A DNA stretch of 64,000 bases from Trujillonella endophytica (GTDB lineage Bacteria > Actinomycetota > Actinomycetes > Mycobacteriales > Geodermatophilaceae): the NCBI RefSeq assembly GCF_900110555.1, contig NZ_FOEE01000007.1, positions 1 to 64,000 on the forward strand, given 5' to 3'. Position 1 is the stretch's first letter, and each line of letters begins with the position of its first letter. Below are positions 56,617-64,000 of this stretch, in pieces. The notes beneath the pieces are model-generated. The model was not told where the DNA came from. It searched no databases and was given only the letters and a program-made list of their open reading frames with translations. The position numbers and the translations under genes are program-made.

Positions 56617-58461
56617 GTGACGCGCACCCCGACGACCGACGAGTGGGGCATCGACGCCACGTGGCTCGATGCCTTCGACGAGGAGCACGAGGTCGACCAG
56701 GCCACCATCGACCGGCTGCGGGAGGTGATCGGCAGGCCGCCGGCCGACCTGGAGGACCGCGCGCCGATCGTGGCCCTGCCCGGCGACGCCCTCGAGGTGG
56801 ACGAGGCCGAGGTGACCCTGGAGGACGGCTCGACCCGGCACGTCGACGGCGAGCTCGACGACGACTTCCCACTGGGCTACCACTGGCTGCAGGCGCCGGG
56901 CGGGCACCGGCGGCGGCTGATCGTGACGCCCGGGCGGTGCTGGCTTCCGGAGCGGTCGTGGGGCTGGGCGGTGCAGCTGTACGCCACCCGCGGCCGGGAC
57001 AGCTGGGGCATCGGCGACCTCGCCGACCTGCGCGCCGTCCGGGAGATGGCCGCCGCGCAGGGGGCCGGGTTCGTGCTCGTCAACCCGCTGCACGCCGTCG
57101 CCCCGACCCCGCGGCAGGAGGCCAGCCCCTACCTGCCGGCCACCCGCCGCTTCCGCAACCCGATCTACCTGCGGGTGTCCGAGGTCCCCGGCGCGTCCGC
57201 CGTCGAGGTGGACGAGGACGCCGGCCGGGCGCTGTCCGATGGCGAGCTGATCGACCGCGACGCGGTCTGGGCCCGCAAGCGCGAGGTCCTCCGCCGGGTG
57301 TTCGACACCACCGGCCGCGACGACCCGGCCTTTCCCGACTGGTGGTGGCACCAGGGGCAGAAGCTGCAGGACTGGGCGACCTGGTGCGCGCTCGCCGACC
57401 GGCACGGCCCGGACTGGCGCGCCTGGCCCGAGCCGCTGCAGGACCCGCGCAGCGAGGACGTCGGCCGGTTCGTCGCCGAGCACGAGCGCGACGTCGCCTT
57501 CCACGCCTGGCTGCAGTGGGCCCTGCAGCTGCAGCTGGAGCGGGCCACCGAGGGCATGACCGTGATCCAGGACCTGCCCATCGGCGTCGACGGCGGCGGC
57601 GCCGACGCCTGGACGTGGCAGGGCGTGCTCGCCCGGGGCGTGAACGTCGGCGCGCCGCCGGACGCGTTCAACGGCCAGGGGCAGGACTGGGGCTCCCCGC
57701 CACTGGTGCCGTGGCGGCTGCGGCTGACCGGCTACGAGCCGTTCGTCGAGTCCATCCGCGCCACGATCGCCGGGGCCGGGGGGCTGCGCATCGACCACGT
57801 GATGGGCCTGTTCCGGCTGTGGTGGGTGCCGGCGGGTGGCACCGCCGCCGACGGCGCCTACGTCCGCTACCCGGCCGAGGACCTGCTCGGCATCGTCGCG
57901 CTGGAGAGCGCCCGCGCGCGGGCGCTGGTCGTCGGCGAGGACCTCGGCACCGTCGAGGAGGGCGTCCGCGAGGCGATGGCCGAGCACGGGGTGCTGAGCT
58001 ACCGGCTGCTCTGGTTCGAGGACGACGCGCCCGCCGCGTGGCCGGCCGAGGCGATGGCCGCCGTCACCACCCACGACCTGCCGACCGTCGCGGGCCTGTG
58101 GAGCGGCGCCGACCTCGCCGAGCAGCGGGAGCAGGGCACCGGCACCGACGCGGAGCTCGAGCGGGGCCGGACCGAGCTGCTGGGCCGGCTGACGGGCGCG
58201 CCGAAGAAGGCGGGATCGGGGACGGCGGTGCGGCGGGCGCACGAGGCGCTGGCGACCGCGCCGTCGCTGCTGCTGTCGGCCACGCTGGAGGACGCCGTCG
58301 CCGACGAGCGCCGGCCCAACATGCCCGGGACGACCGGCCGGCCCAACTGGTCGCTGCCGCTCCCGGTGCCCGTGGAGGACCTTCCGCAGCACGAGCTGCT
58401 GCGAGAGGTCGCGCGGACGCTGGCCGATGGCGTCCGCGGGGGCGGGCCCGCCGCCGGCTGA
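56617..58461 (+). CDS. malQ: 4-alpha-glucanotransferase
   Basis: MalQ (GH77) moves glucan chains between maltodextrins. The 614-residue protein has an N-terminal actinobacterial domain and then the catalytic barrel with LPRQEASPYLP-type loop (PRQEASPYLPATRRF), PPDAFNGQGQDWGSPPL, LRIDHVMGLFRLWW (Asp nucleophile), VVGEDLGTV (Glu) and VTTHDLPTVAG. GTG 56617 lies 70 bases after hrpB. Ends before a strong terminator. It complements the GH13 enzyme in glucan metabolism. Confidence 0.95.
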   Translation: MTRTPTTDEWGIDATWLDAFDEEHEVDQATIDRLREVIGRPPADLEDRAPIVALPGDALEVDEAEVTLEDGSTRHVDGELDDDFPLGYHWLQAPGGHRRRLIVTPGRCWLPERSWGWAVQLYATRGRDSWGIGDLADLRAVREMAAAQGAGFVLVNPLHAVAPTPRQEASPYLPATRRFRNPIYLRVSEVPGASAVEVDEDAGRALSDGELIDRDAVWARKREVLRRVFDTTGRDDPAFPDWWWHQGQKLQDWATWCALADRHGPDWRAWPEPLQDPRSEDVGRFVAEHERDVAFHAWLQWALQLQLERATEGMTVIQDLPIGVDGGGADAWTWQGVLARGVNVGAPPDAFNGQGQDWGSPPLVPWRLRLTGYEPFVESIRATIAGAGGLRIDHVMGLFRLWWVPAGGTAADGAYVRYPAEDLLGIVALESARARALVVGEDLGTVEEGVREAMAEHGVLSYRLLWFEDDAPAAWPAEAMAAVTTHDLPTVAGLWSGADLAEQREQGTGTDAELERGRTELLGRLTGAPKKAGSGTAVRRAHEALATAPSLLLSATLEDAVADERRPNMPGTTGRPNWSLPLPVPVEDLPQHELLREVARTLADGVRGGGPAAG

Positions 58462-58525
58462 GCCGGGGACGACGCTCTGCCGGCCGGGAAGCCGTCCCTC
58501 GCCTCCTTCCCGGCTCCGGCTTGTC

Positions 58526-58557
58526 CGTGCTCTGCGTACGGGAGGACGCAGAGCACG
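58526..58557 (+). terminator. terminator after malQ
   Basis: CGTGCTCTGCGT (58526-58537) and ACGCAGAGCACG (58546-58557) form a perfect 12-base-pair stem with an 8-base loop, 65 bases past the malQ stop and just before a LexA box. Confidence 0.82.
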
Positions 58558-58581
58558 ACGACCCTGGTCCGCCGTGTCGGG

Positions 58582-58595
58582 CGAACATGTGTTCG
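58582..58595 (+). promoter_or_regulatory. LexA (SOS) box
   Basis: CGAACATGTGTTCG is a perfect match to the actinobacterial and Gram-positive LexA palindrome (CGAAC-N4-GTTCG). It lies 23 bases upstream of the next gene. A -10-like GATGGT overlaps its 3' edge at 58595-58600. LexA would repress this gene until DNA damage. Confidence 0.82.
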
Positions 58596-58617
58596 ATGGT
58601 CGTGCCAGACTTCCTCC

Positions 58618-59016
58618 GTGGCGGGTGGCATGCAGCGGGGGCGGTCCGGGCGCTCCCTGAGCGAGCGCGCGGCCCGGTCGGGCGTCCCCGCGCCGGACGA
58701 GGACTGGGACGCCCCTTTCCCCCGGGCGGCACCCGCGCAGGCCGGGCACGCCGACCAGCCGGCGGCGCCCGCACCCCCGCCCGACGTCCGCGACCTCCCG
58801 CCCCCACCGCCGGTGGTGCGCCGCGCCGACGGGCGGGGGCGGCACTGCTGGGTGCACGACCCGCCCGGCGCGCCGGGGGTCTGGCCCGGGCTCCTGGTGG
58901 AGTGGCGACAGACGGACGAGGGGTGGCACGGCCGGGTGGCGTTCACCGTGGCCGGCCGGGCCGGGTCGGTGCTGATGGAGGCGTGGCTGCCCGCCGCCTC
59001 GCTCGAGCAGCGCTGA
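58618..59016 (+). CDS. conserved hypothetical protein behind a LexA box
   Basis: A 132-residue protein, 40% disordered, Pro/Ala-rich, followed by a compact C-terminal domain (about 75-132: GRHCWVHDPPGAPGVWPGLL, WHGRVAFTVAG, MEAWLPAASLE). I recall similar sequences in many actinobacteria but no function. It has no signal peptide or membrane segment. GTG 58618 or ATG 58630 could be the start. The LexA box points to induction by DNA damage. No polymerase gene (dnaE2/imuB) follows. Confidence 0.72.
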   Translation: MAGGMQRGRSGRSLSERAARSGVPAPDEDWDAPFPRAAPAQAGHADQPAAPAPPPDVRDLPPPPPVVRRADGRGRHCWVHDPPGAPGVWPGLLVEWRQTDEGWHGRVAFTVAGRAGSVLMEAWLPAASLEQR

Positions 59017-59109
59017 GCCGCCCCGCCCCGCCCCGCCGGGGTGGTTACGGCGGGTGGCGCCGGGCTATGCCCGGGACGGACACATCCGAAGAGGAAGCGG
59101 AGGACCGCG

Positions 59110-59310
59110 ATGAGCACCCCGGACGAGCCGACGCTCGACGACGTCATCGACCCGCAGGAGTCGGCGCCGCGCGACCGCAGCCAGCACGCCGGCGGCTACG
59201 ACCGTCCCGACGACGACGCGCTGCAGCACCGCACGGAGCAGGAGCGCCGGGCGGTCGGCTCCGACGACGCCGCCCCCACCGGCGACCAGTCGCATCCGGC
59301 GACGGACTAG
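59110..59310 (+). CDS. small acidic disordered protein
   Basis: A 66-residue, highly polar and acidic protein (Asp, Glu, Gln, His, Arg), with DPQESAPRDRSQHAGGYDRP as its central stretch. It has no hydrophobic core, so it is likely disordered. ATG 59110 has GGAGG six bases upstream. Its stop (TAG) overlaps the stop of the convergent transporter gene by 4 bases. Function unknown. Confidence 0.65.
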   Translation: MSTPDEPTLDDVIDPQESAPRDRSQHAGGYDRPDDDALQHRTEQERRAVGSDDAAPTGDQSHPATD

Positions 59311-60578
59311 CTGCGGTCCGGCGGGGCGAGCGCCCGGGTACGCCCGAGGACGGCGGTGAGCACCACCGCGGCCGCGCTCGTCCCGCCGGCCAGCCAGACG
59401 ACGGCGGGCCAGCCCCCGGTGGCCCACGCGCGTCCGGCGACCGTCCCGCCCACGGACGACCCGACGTAGTACCAGAACGAGTACAGGGACGCGGCCTGCC
59501 CGACCGCCCGCTCGCCGTAGGCAGCCCGCGCGGCCACCCAGGAGCTGGCCACCCCGTGCGCGGCGAAGAACCCCGTCGTCAGCACGCACAGCCCGAGGAC
59601 GAACAGCGCGAGCGGCGCCGCCAGCGTGAGCAGCACCCCGCCGAGCATGACCACCGCGGCCGCCGGCACGACGCGCCGCGGGGTCCACCGGGCGGCCAGC
59701 GCGCCGGCCACCGGGGAGCTGACCGAGCCCAGCAGGTAGGCCAGGAAGACGAGGCCGGCCACGGACGGCGCGAGCGCGTACGGCGGGGCCTCCAGCCGGA
59801 AGGTCGCCGCGTTGTAGACGGCCACGAAGCCACCCATCAGCAGCGCGGCCACCGCGTACAGGCCGAGCAGCACCGGATCGGTGAACGCCGCCGCCAGTTG
59901 CCGGACCAGCCGGCCGGTCCGCGGCACCGGCCGGAACCGGCGCGAGGGCGGCAGCAGCACCCACACCGCGACGGCGCACACCGCCGCCAGCGCGGCGATG
60001 CCACCCATGGTCGCCCGCCACCCGCCCGCGTCGGCGAGGAAGCCGCCGAGCACCCGCCCCGACAGCCCACCGATGGCCGTGCCGCCGATGAACAGCCCGA
60101 TCGCCCGCGCCGACACCGACGGATGCAGCTCCTCGCGCAGGTAGGCCACGCCGACGGCGGGCAGCCCGGCCAGCGCGAAGCCCTGCAGCGCCCGGACGAC
60201 CAGCAGCAGCTCCCAGCTCGGGACGACGGCCAGCAGCGCCGCCAGCACCACCGAGGAGACCAGGCTCGCCCGGAGGATGACCGTGCGCCCCCGCCGGTCG
60301 GAGACCGGGCCCAGCACGAGCAGGCCCAGGGCCAGCCCCGCCGTCGCCACCGACACGGCCAGCGTGGCCGCCCCGGGGCTCACCCCGAACGCCCGGGTCA
60401 GCTCGGGCAGCAGCACCTGCGGCTCGTAGAGCATCGCGAAGACCGCCAGCCCGGCCAGGAAGACCGCGAGCGAGGCGCGGCGCAGTTCCGGCGACCCCGC
60501 TCGGTGGCCCAGCGGCGCGCCGTCCGCGGAGGCCTCCGGCGCCGCCCGCGGCCGGGGAGCGGACGCGGGCGAGGGCAC
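59307..60578 (-). CDS. MFS transporter
   Basis: A 423-residue membrane protein with about twelve helices. Motif A occurs as GPVSDRRGRTVILRAS, and the segment LQGFALAGLPAVGVAYLREEL is typical of arabinose-efflux (YnfM-like) members. The N-terminal 30 residues are a Pro/Ala-rich tail and the central loop is basic. GTG 60578. Likely an efflux pump for small molecules, substrate unknown. Convergent with the small acidic gene. Confidence 0.88.
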   Translation of the reverse strand: MPSPASAPRPRAAPEASADGAPLGHRAGSPELRRASLAVFLAGLAVFAMLYEPQVLLPELTRAFGVSPGAATLAVSVATAGLALGLLVLGPVSDRRGRTVILRASLVSSVVLAALLAVVPSWELLLVVRALQGFALAGLPAVGVAYLREELHPSVSARAIGLFIGGTAIGGLSGRVLGGFLADAGGWRATMGGIAALAAVCAVAVWVLLPPSRRFRPVPRTGRLVRQLAAAFTDPVLLGLYAVAALLMGGFVAVYNAATFRLEAPPYALAPSVAGLVFLAYLLGSVSSPVAGALAARWTPRRVVPAAAVVMLGGVLLTLAAPLALFVLGLCVLTTGFFAAHGVASSWVAARAAYGERAVGQAASLYSFWYYVGSSVGGTVAGRAWATGGWPAVVWLAGGTSAAAVVLTAVLGRTRALAPPDRS

Positions 60579-60633
60579 CCGCCCATGGTCCTCCCCCCGG
60601 ATCGCCCCCGGCCTCCCAGGAGGGGCTGGGACG

Positions 60634-61446
60634 ATGGCGGGCGTGACCTCCGTGCGGCTCCGCCTGGGCGCCCTCCTCTGGCTGCTGACCCTGCAGTTCT
60701 TCGTCGTCGAGGCCGTGGCCGCGGCCCGCTACGACGGCTACTCCCGCACCGACCTCACGATCAGCCTGCTGGGTGCCTCCACCTCCCCCGCCCAGGTGGC
60801 GATGAACGTCTCGTTCGTCGCGCAGGGGCTGCTGATCGCCGGCGGCCTGCTGCTGCTGCGGCCGGCGCTGAGCGGCCGGGGCACCTCGGTGGTCACCGCG
60901 ATGCTCTCGGCGGCCGCTCTCGGCGTGATCGTCGTCGGGACGGTGCCGCTCGGGGACGGCGAGACCTGGCACGAGCTCGGCGCGTTCCTCTACCTGGTCG
61001 GCGGCGGTCTCGGGCTGATCGGGCTGGCCTACGCCGTCCGGCACCGGTCCGAGGCGCTGGGCACGATCCTGGTCCTCCTCGGGCTCGTCGCCACCGCGAT
61101 GACCGTCTTCTACCTGGCCGCCGTCACCGGCTATCTCGGCGAGGGCGGCACGGAGCGGGCGGCGGCCTACCCGCTGCCCGTCGGGCTGGCCCTGGCCGCG
61201 GTCGGGCTGGTCCTGCTGGCCCGCCGTCCCGCGCCCGCCGACGGCGAGCCGGACCGGCGCGCCCGCAAGGAGCAGGAGCGCGCGGAGCGGGCCCGCATGG
61301 CCGAGGAGCGCGACGCGGCGCTGGAGGCGGCCGCCGCCCGCGCCGAGGGCCGGGGCGGCCGCGACCCCGAGCCCGCCCGGGACGCCGACGACGACTTCGA
61401 TCCCGACGACCCGTGGGCCACCCCTCGCCGCCGCGACGACACCTGA
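60634..61446 (+). CDS. DUF998-like membrane protein
   Basis: A 270-residue protein with six hydrophobic segments in residues 10-205, like the DUF998 family. FVVEAVAAARYDGYSRTDLT and DLTISLLGAS-type features near residues 25-50 match that group. A charged, helical C-terminal tail (Arg/Glu/Ala repeats, then DDDFDPDDPW) extends into the cytosol. The start ATG is 60634. Function unknown. Confidence 0.75.
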   Translation: MAGVTSVRLRLGALLWLLTLQFFVVEAVAAARYDGYSRTDLTISLLGASTSPAQVAMNVSFVAQGLLIAGGLLLLRPALSGRGTSVVTAMLSAAALGVIVVGTVPLGDGETWHELGAFLYLVGGGLGLIGLAYAVRHRSEALGTILVLLGLVATAMTVFYLAAVTGYLGEGGTERAAAYPLPVGLALAAVGLVLLARRPAPADGEPDRRARKEQERAERARMAEERDAALEAAAARAEGRGGRDPEPARDADDDFDPDDPWATPRRRDDT

Positions 61447-61460
61447 CCCAGGATGGCCCC

Positions 61461-61919
61461 ATGAGCGCCGACGAGTCCGCCGCCACCATGCACGTCATCC
61501 CCGCCGACGAGTGCCACCGGCTGCTGGCCACGCAGGAGATCGGCCGGCTGGGGGTCAACGCCGAGCACTTCCCGATCATCGTCCCCGTCAACTACGCCAT
61601 GGACGGGACGACGATCGTCATCCGGACCCAGCCGGGCAGCAAGCTCACCGCGGCGCAGCACGCCAACGTCGCGTTCGAGGTGGACGAAATCGACCGGCGC
61701 ACCCGCAGCGGCTGGAGCGTCCTGGTCCGTGCGCTGGCCGAGGAGGTCGGCGAGGAGCACCGCGCCGACCTCGTGGCCCGCACGCACGCGACCGGGGTGG
61801 AGCCCTGGGCGCCCGGGGAGCACGGCCACTGGCTCCGGCTCATCCCCCAGGAGATCTCCGGACGGCGGATCGTGCCCGGCGAGCTGCCCCCGGCCGTCGA
61901 CCCCCGCGCCTACCTCTAG
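61461..61919 (+). CDS. pyridoxamine 5'-phosphate oxidase-like protein
   Basis: A 152-residue flavin-binding split-barrel protein. It contains the family segments EIGRLGVNAEHFPIIVPVNY, IVIRTQPGSKLTAA and NVAFEVDEID, then WSVLVRALAEEV. Such proteins bind FMN or F420 and reduce nitro- or other small compounds. The ATG at 61461 follows directly on the DUF998 gene. Exact activity cannot be inferred. Confidence 0.88.
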   Translation: MSADESAATMHVIPADECHRLLATQEIGRLGVNAEHFPIIVPVNYAMDGTTIVIRTQPGSKLTAAQHANVAFEVDEIDRRTRSGWSVLVRALAEEVGEEHRADLVARTHATGVEPWAPGEHGHWLRLIPQEISGRRIVPGELPPAVDPRAYL

Positions 61920-61971
61920 GAGACCGCCGACCTCGGCTCGGGACGAGCGCCTGGACCGGGCCGACGCGAGG

Positions 61972-62724
61972 TCAGGCCGCCAGGTGGTCGGCGTAGCTGC
62001 GCTGTCCGCGCTCGCCGCCGATGGGGAGCGCCGCGCCGTCCCGGAGGGCGCTGCTGAGCCGGCCGGGGAACGGCGTGGACACCACGTGGGCACCCGGCTC
62101 CCGCGCCGCGGCCCACATCCGCGCGAGGTCGGCGACCGCCAGTTCCTCCGGGCCGCCGAAGTCCACGATCGCGCCGCTCGGCGCCTGCCGGGCCACCCCG
62201 GCCAGGTACCGGGCGGCGTCGGCCACGTCGACCGGTTGCACCCGCCAGCCCATCGGCACCGGTAGCACCGGCCCCTTGCGGGCGGTGGCGAGCAACTCGT
62301 CGACGAAGCCGTGGAACTGGGTGACCCGCACGATCGTCACCGGCAGACCGGAGGCCAGCAGGACCTGCTCGGTGGCGTACTTGGCCCGGTAGTAGGACCA
62401 CGGGATCCGGTCGACGCCGACGATCGACACGTACACGAGGTGCTGGAGCCGGCCGCGGTCGACGGACTGCACCAGCCGCCGCGTCCCGGCGACGTCCACC
62501 GCCCATGCGTTGCGGGGATCGGAGGCCGCGTGCACCACGACCTCCGCCCCGGCCAGGGCCGCCGGCAGGTCGGCGCCGGTGGCGAGGTCGCCGCGCACGG
62601 CGTCGGGGCCCGTGCCCCGGCGCGACAGCTGCCGCAGCCGGTCGCCGTCGCGGTGCAGGGCCTGCACGAGCGAGGGGCCGAGCCGCCCGGACGCGCCGGT
62701 GACGAGGAGGTCCACGGGGACCAT
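61972..62724 (-). CDS. NAD(P)-binding NmrA/SDR-type protein
   Basis: A 250-residue atypical SDR. The nucleotide motif is VTGASGRLGPSLVQAL near the N-terminus, then VVHAASDP, and VDRIPWSYYRAK with the Tyr-x-x-x-Lys-like pair. C-terminal YADHLAA ends it. Such proteins act as NAD(P)H-dependent reductases or redox sensors. ATG 62724 and GTG 62715 are both possible; a CAGAAT element before the GTG suggests a leaderless start there. Function unknown. Confidence 0.85.
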   Translation of the reverse strand: MVPVDLLVTGASGRLGPSLVQALHRDGDRLRQLSRRGTGPDAVRGDLATGADLPAALAGAEVVVHAASDPRNAWAVDVAGTRRLVQSVDRGRLQHLVYVSIVGVDRIPWSYYRAKYATEQVLLASGLPVTIVRVTQFHGFVDELLATARKGPVLPVPMGWRVQPVDVADAARYLAGVARQAPSGAIVDFGGPEELAVADLARMWAAAREPGAHVVSTPFPGRLSSALRDGAALPIGGERGQRSYADHLAA

Positions 62725-62770
62725 TCTGGCCGGACCGGTCCGTCCGCGACAGCGGCGTGGTGTCGCAGGC

Positions 62771-62790
62771 CTATCTCACATGCGAGATAG
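62771..62790 (+). promoter_or_regulatory. palindrome in the HTH-MurA promoter
   Basis: CTATCTC-ACATGC-GAGATAG: 7-base perfect inverted repeats, with a CATG core leaving one mismatched pair in 20 bases. A -10 candidate TAGCGT (62788-62793) overlaps its right edge and lies 8 bases before the GTG of the HTH-MurA gene. Autoregulation by the gene's own N-terminal HTH domain is the simplest explanation. Confidence 0.65.
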
Positions 62791-62801
62791 CGTGGCCCAT
62801 C

Positions 62802-64000
62802 GTGACGGTGACCCCCCTGCCCCTCGAGCCAGCCGACACCCCCCAGCCGGAAACCGAGGGAACCGCCATGCAGCGCGTGGGCGCCCTCGTCCGCGACGCC
62901 CGCCGGCACCGGGGCCTCACCCAGGCCCAGCTGGCCGAGCGGCTGGGCACCAGCCAGAGCGCCGTCGCCCGCATCGAGCAGGGCGGGCAGAACCTCACCC
63001 TCGACCTGCTGGACCGGCTCTCCCAGGCCCTCGACAGCGAGCTGATCACCCTCGGCCCGGCCGGCCCCACCCACCTGCGCGTCACCGGCGGGACGCCGCT
63101 GCAGGGCAGCGTCACCGTGAAGTCGTCGAAGAACGCCGCCGTCGCCCTGCTGTGCGCCGCGCTGCTCAACCGCGGCCGCACCACGCTGCGCAACGTGGCC
63201 CGCATCGTCGAGGTCGAGCGGATCCTCGACGTGCTGCGCTCCATCGGCGTCTCGGCCGTCTGGAACACCGCCGGCCACGACCTCACCCTGGTCGTCCCCG
63301 ACTCACTCGACCTGGCCGGCATCGACGCCGACGCCGCCCGCCGGACCCGCAGCATCATCATGTTCCTCGGCCCGCTGCTGCACCGCGCCGACAGCTTCCG
63401 GCTGCCCTACGCCGGGGGCTGCGACCTGGGCACCCGCACCGTCGAACCGCACATGATCGCGCTGCGCCGCTTCGGCCTCGAGGTCGAGGCGCACGCCGGG
63501 GAGTACCGGGCCAGCGTGTCGCCCCCCACCACCGCCGACCGCACCATCGTGCTGACCGAGCGCGGCGACACCGTCACCGAGAACGCGCTGCTGGCCGCCG
63601 CGCGCACCGACGGCACGACGACCATCCGCAACGCCAGCTCCAACTACATGGTCCAGGACCTGGTCCTGTACCTGCAGCTGCTCGGCGTGGACATCGAGGG
63701 CCTCGGGACGACGACGCTGGTGGTGCGCGGCCGGCCGGTGCTCGACGCCGACGTGGACTACACGATCAGCGAGGACCCGGTGGAGGCGATGAGCCTGCTC
63801 ACCGCGGGCATCGTCACGCGCTCGGAGCTGACCGTGTGCCGCGCGCCGATCGAGTTCCTCGAGATCGAGCTCGCCGTCCTCACCGAGATGGGGCTGCGCT
63901 ACTCGCTGTCGCCGGAGTACCGGGCCGCGAACGGCCACACCCGGCTGGCCGACATCACCCTCGAGCCCTCGGACCTGCGGGCGCCGATCGACAAGGTCCA
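62802..64000 (+). CDS. XRE-type HTH fused to MurA-like enolpyruvyl transferase (partial)
   Basis: About 399 residues are in the window; the gene continues past 64000. An N-terminal Cro/C1-type helix-turn-helix (about 25-80: LVRDARRHRGLTQAQLAERL, SQSAVARIEQGGQNLTLDLL) is followed by an EPSP-synthase-fold domain like UDP-GlcNAc 1-carboxyvinyltransferase. It keeps KSSKNAAVALL (Lys/Asn pair) and YAGGCDLGTRTVEPH with the catalytic-type Cys207. GTG 62802 suits a leaderless start; ATG 62868 has its own Shine-Dalgarno sequence. It may be a sensor of UDP-GlcNAc or PEP rather than an enzyme. Confidence 0.9.
   Translation, partial: MTVTPLPLEPADTPQPETEGTAMQRVGALVRDARRHRGLTQAQLAERLGTSQSAVARIEQGGQNLTLDLLDRLSQALDSELITLGPAGPTHLRVTGGTPLQGSVTVKSSKNAAVALLCAALLNRGRTTLRNVARIVEVERILDVLRSIGVSAVWNTAGHDLTLVVPDSLDLAGIDADAARRTRSIIMFLGPLLHRADSFRLPYAGGCDLGTRTVEPHMIALRRFGLEVEAHAGEYRASVSPPTTADRTIVLTERGDTVTENALLAAARTDGTTTIRNASSNYMVQDLVLYLQLLGVDIEGLGTTTLVVRGRPVLDADVDYTISEDPVEAMSLLTAGIVTRSELTVCRAPIEFLEIELAVLTEMGLRYSLSPEYRAANGHTRLADITLEPSDLRAPIDKV

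Noticed and set aside
56577-61919. A plus-strand open frame of 1780 codons across malQ and following genes
   Set aside because: It is a shifted-frame shadow of malQ, the LexA-box gene, the MFS gene and others; composition is low complexity and no domain is seen.

Overview
The window is chromosomal DNA of a very GC-rich actinobacterium. Third codon positions are almost all G or C, GTG starts are frequent, and neighbouring genes are often coupled by ATGA or GTGA overlaps. The argCJBDFRH, pheST, infC-rpmI-rplT and mpg-tyrS neighbourhoods, an ECF42 sigma cluster, a PRC-barrel/DUF2382 protein and a LOV-coupled GGDEF/EAL protein fit Geodermatophilaceae or a close relative. The genus is an inference. 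I found no phage, insertion sequence, CRISPR array or tRNA gene.

Layout. 1-557: the 5' end of a 16S rRNA gene on the minus strand with its leader and promoter. 558-14730 (minus strand): tyrS, mpg, the arginine operon in the order argC-J-B-D-F-R-H behind a palindromic ARG box, a small DUF6158-like gene, an SDR gene, and pheST. 14913-20598: a DMT transporter, an EAL-DICT-LOV-GGDEF protein, a TetR/AurF-type oxygenase divergent pair and a TrmH methyltransferase. 20681-22978 (minus strand): infC-rpmI-rplT with a structured leader and a non-canonical AUC start for infC, then a PH-domain membrane protein. 23026-37140: an MBL hydrolase, the nitrate genes nnaR and narK, a SigE-family sigma factor with a membrane partner, a SnoaL protein, an iron-box-controlled siderophore-binding lipoprotein, then nirD, nirB and a nitrate reductase carrying an extra C-terminal domain. 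37298-44510: TetR, PRC-barrel/DUF2382 stress pair, GNAT, the ECF42-YciI cluster with SDR, DUF1905, a broken VOC gene and a RibD-like reductase, and arfB. 44511-54041: an unannotated 40-residue gene next to a four-unit PHO box, a DUF3516 helicase, tandem TauE transporters, GAF-ANTAR, a membrane protein, and a GH13/LLM pair. 54042-64000: HrpB helicase, MalQ, a gene behind a LexA box, an MFS transporter, small membrane and oxidoreductase genes, and an HTH-MurA fusion that runs off the window.

Working units. NarK (import), the nitrate reductase and NirBD (nitrate to nitrite to ammonium) and NnaR (HemD-like regulator) form an assimilatory nitrate system split over two loci. The arg cluster gives arginine from glutamate except for argG, which is not here. 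The regulatory layer is unusually legible: ARG box, IdeR/DmdR iron box, LexA box, PHO box, an ECF42-like promoter, and several palindromes at divergent repressor genes.

The strongest items for a second look are the blue-light c-di-GMP protein, the AUC start and structured leader of infC, the HTH-MurA fusion with its own palindrome, the nitrate reductase fusion with an internal ribosome binding site and start, the PHO box with the missed 40-residue gene, and the LexA box before an orphan conserved gene.
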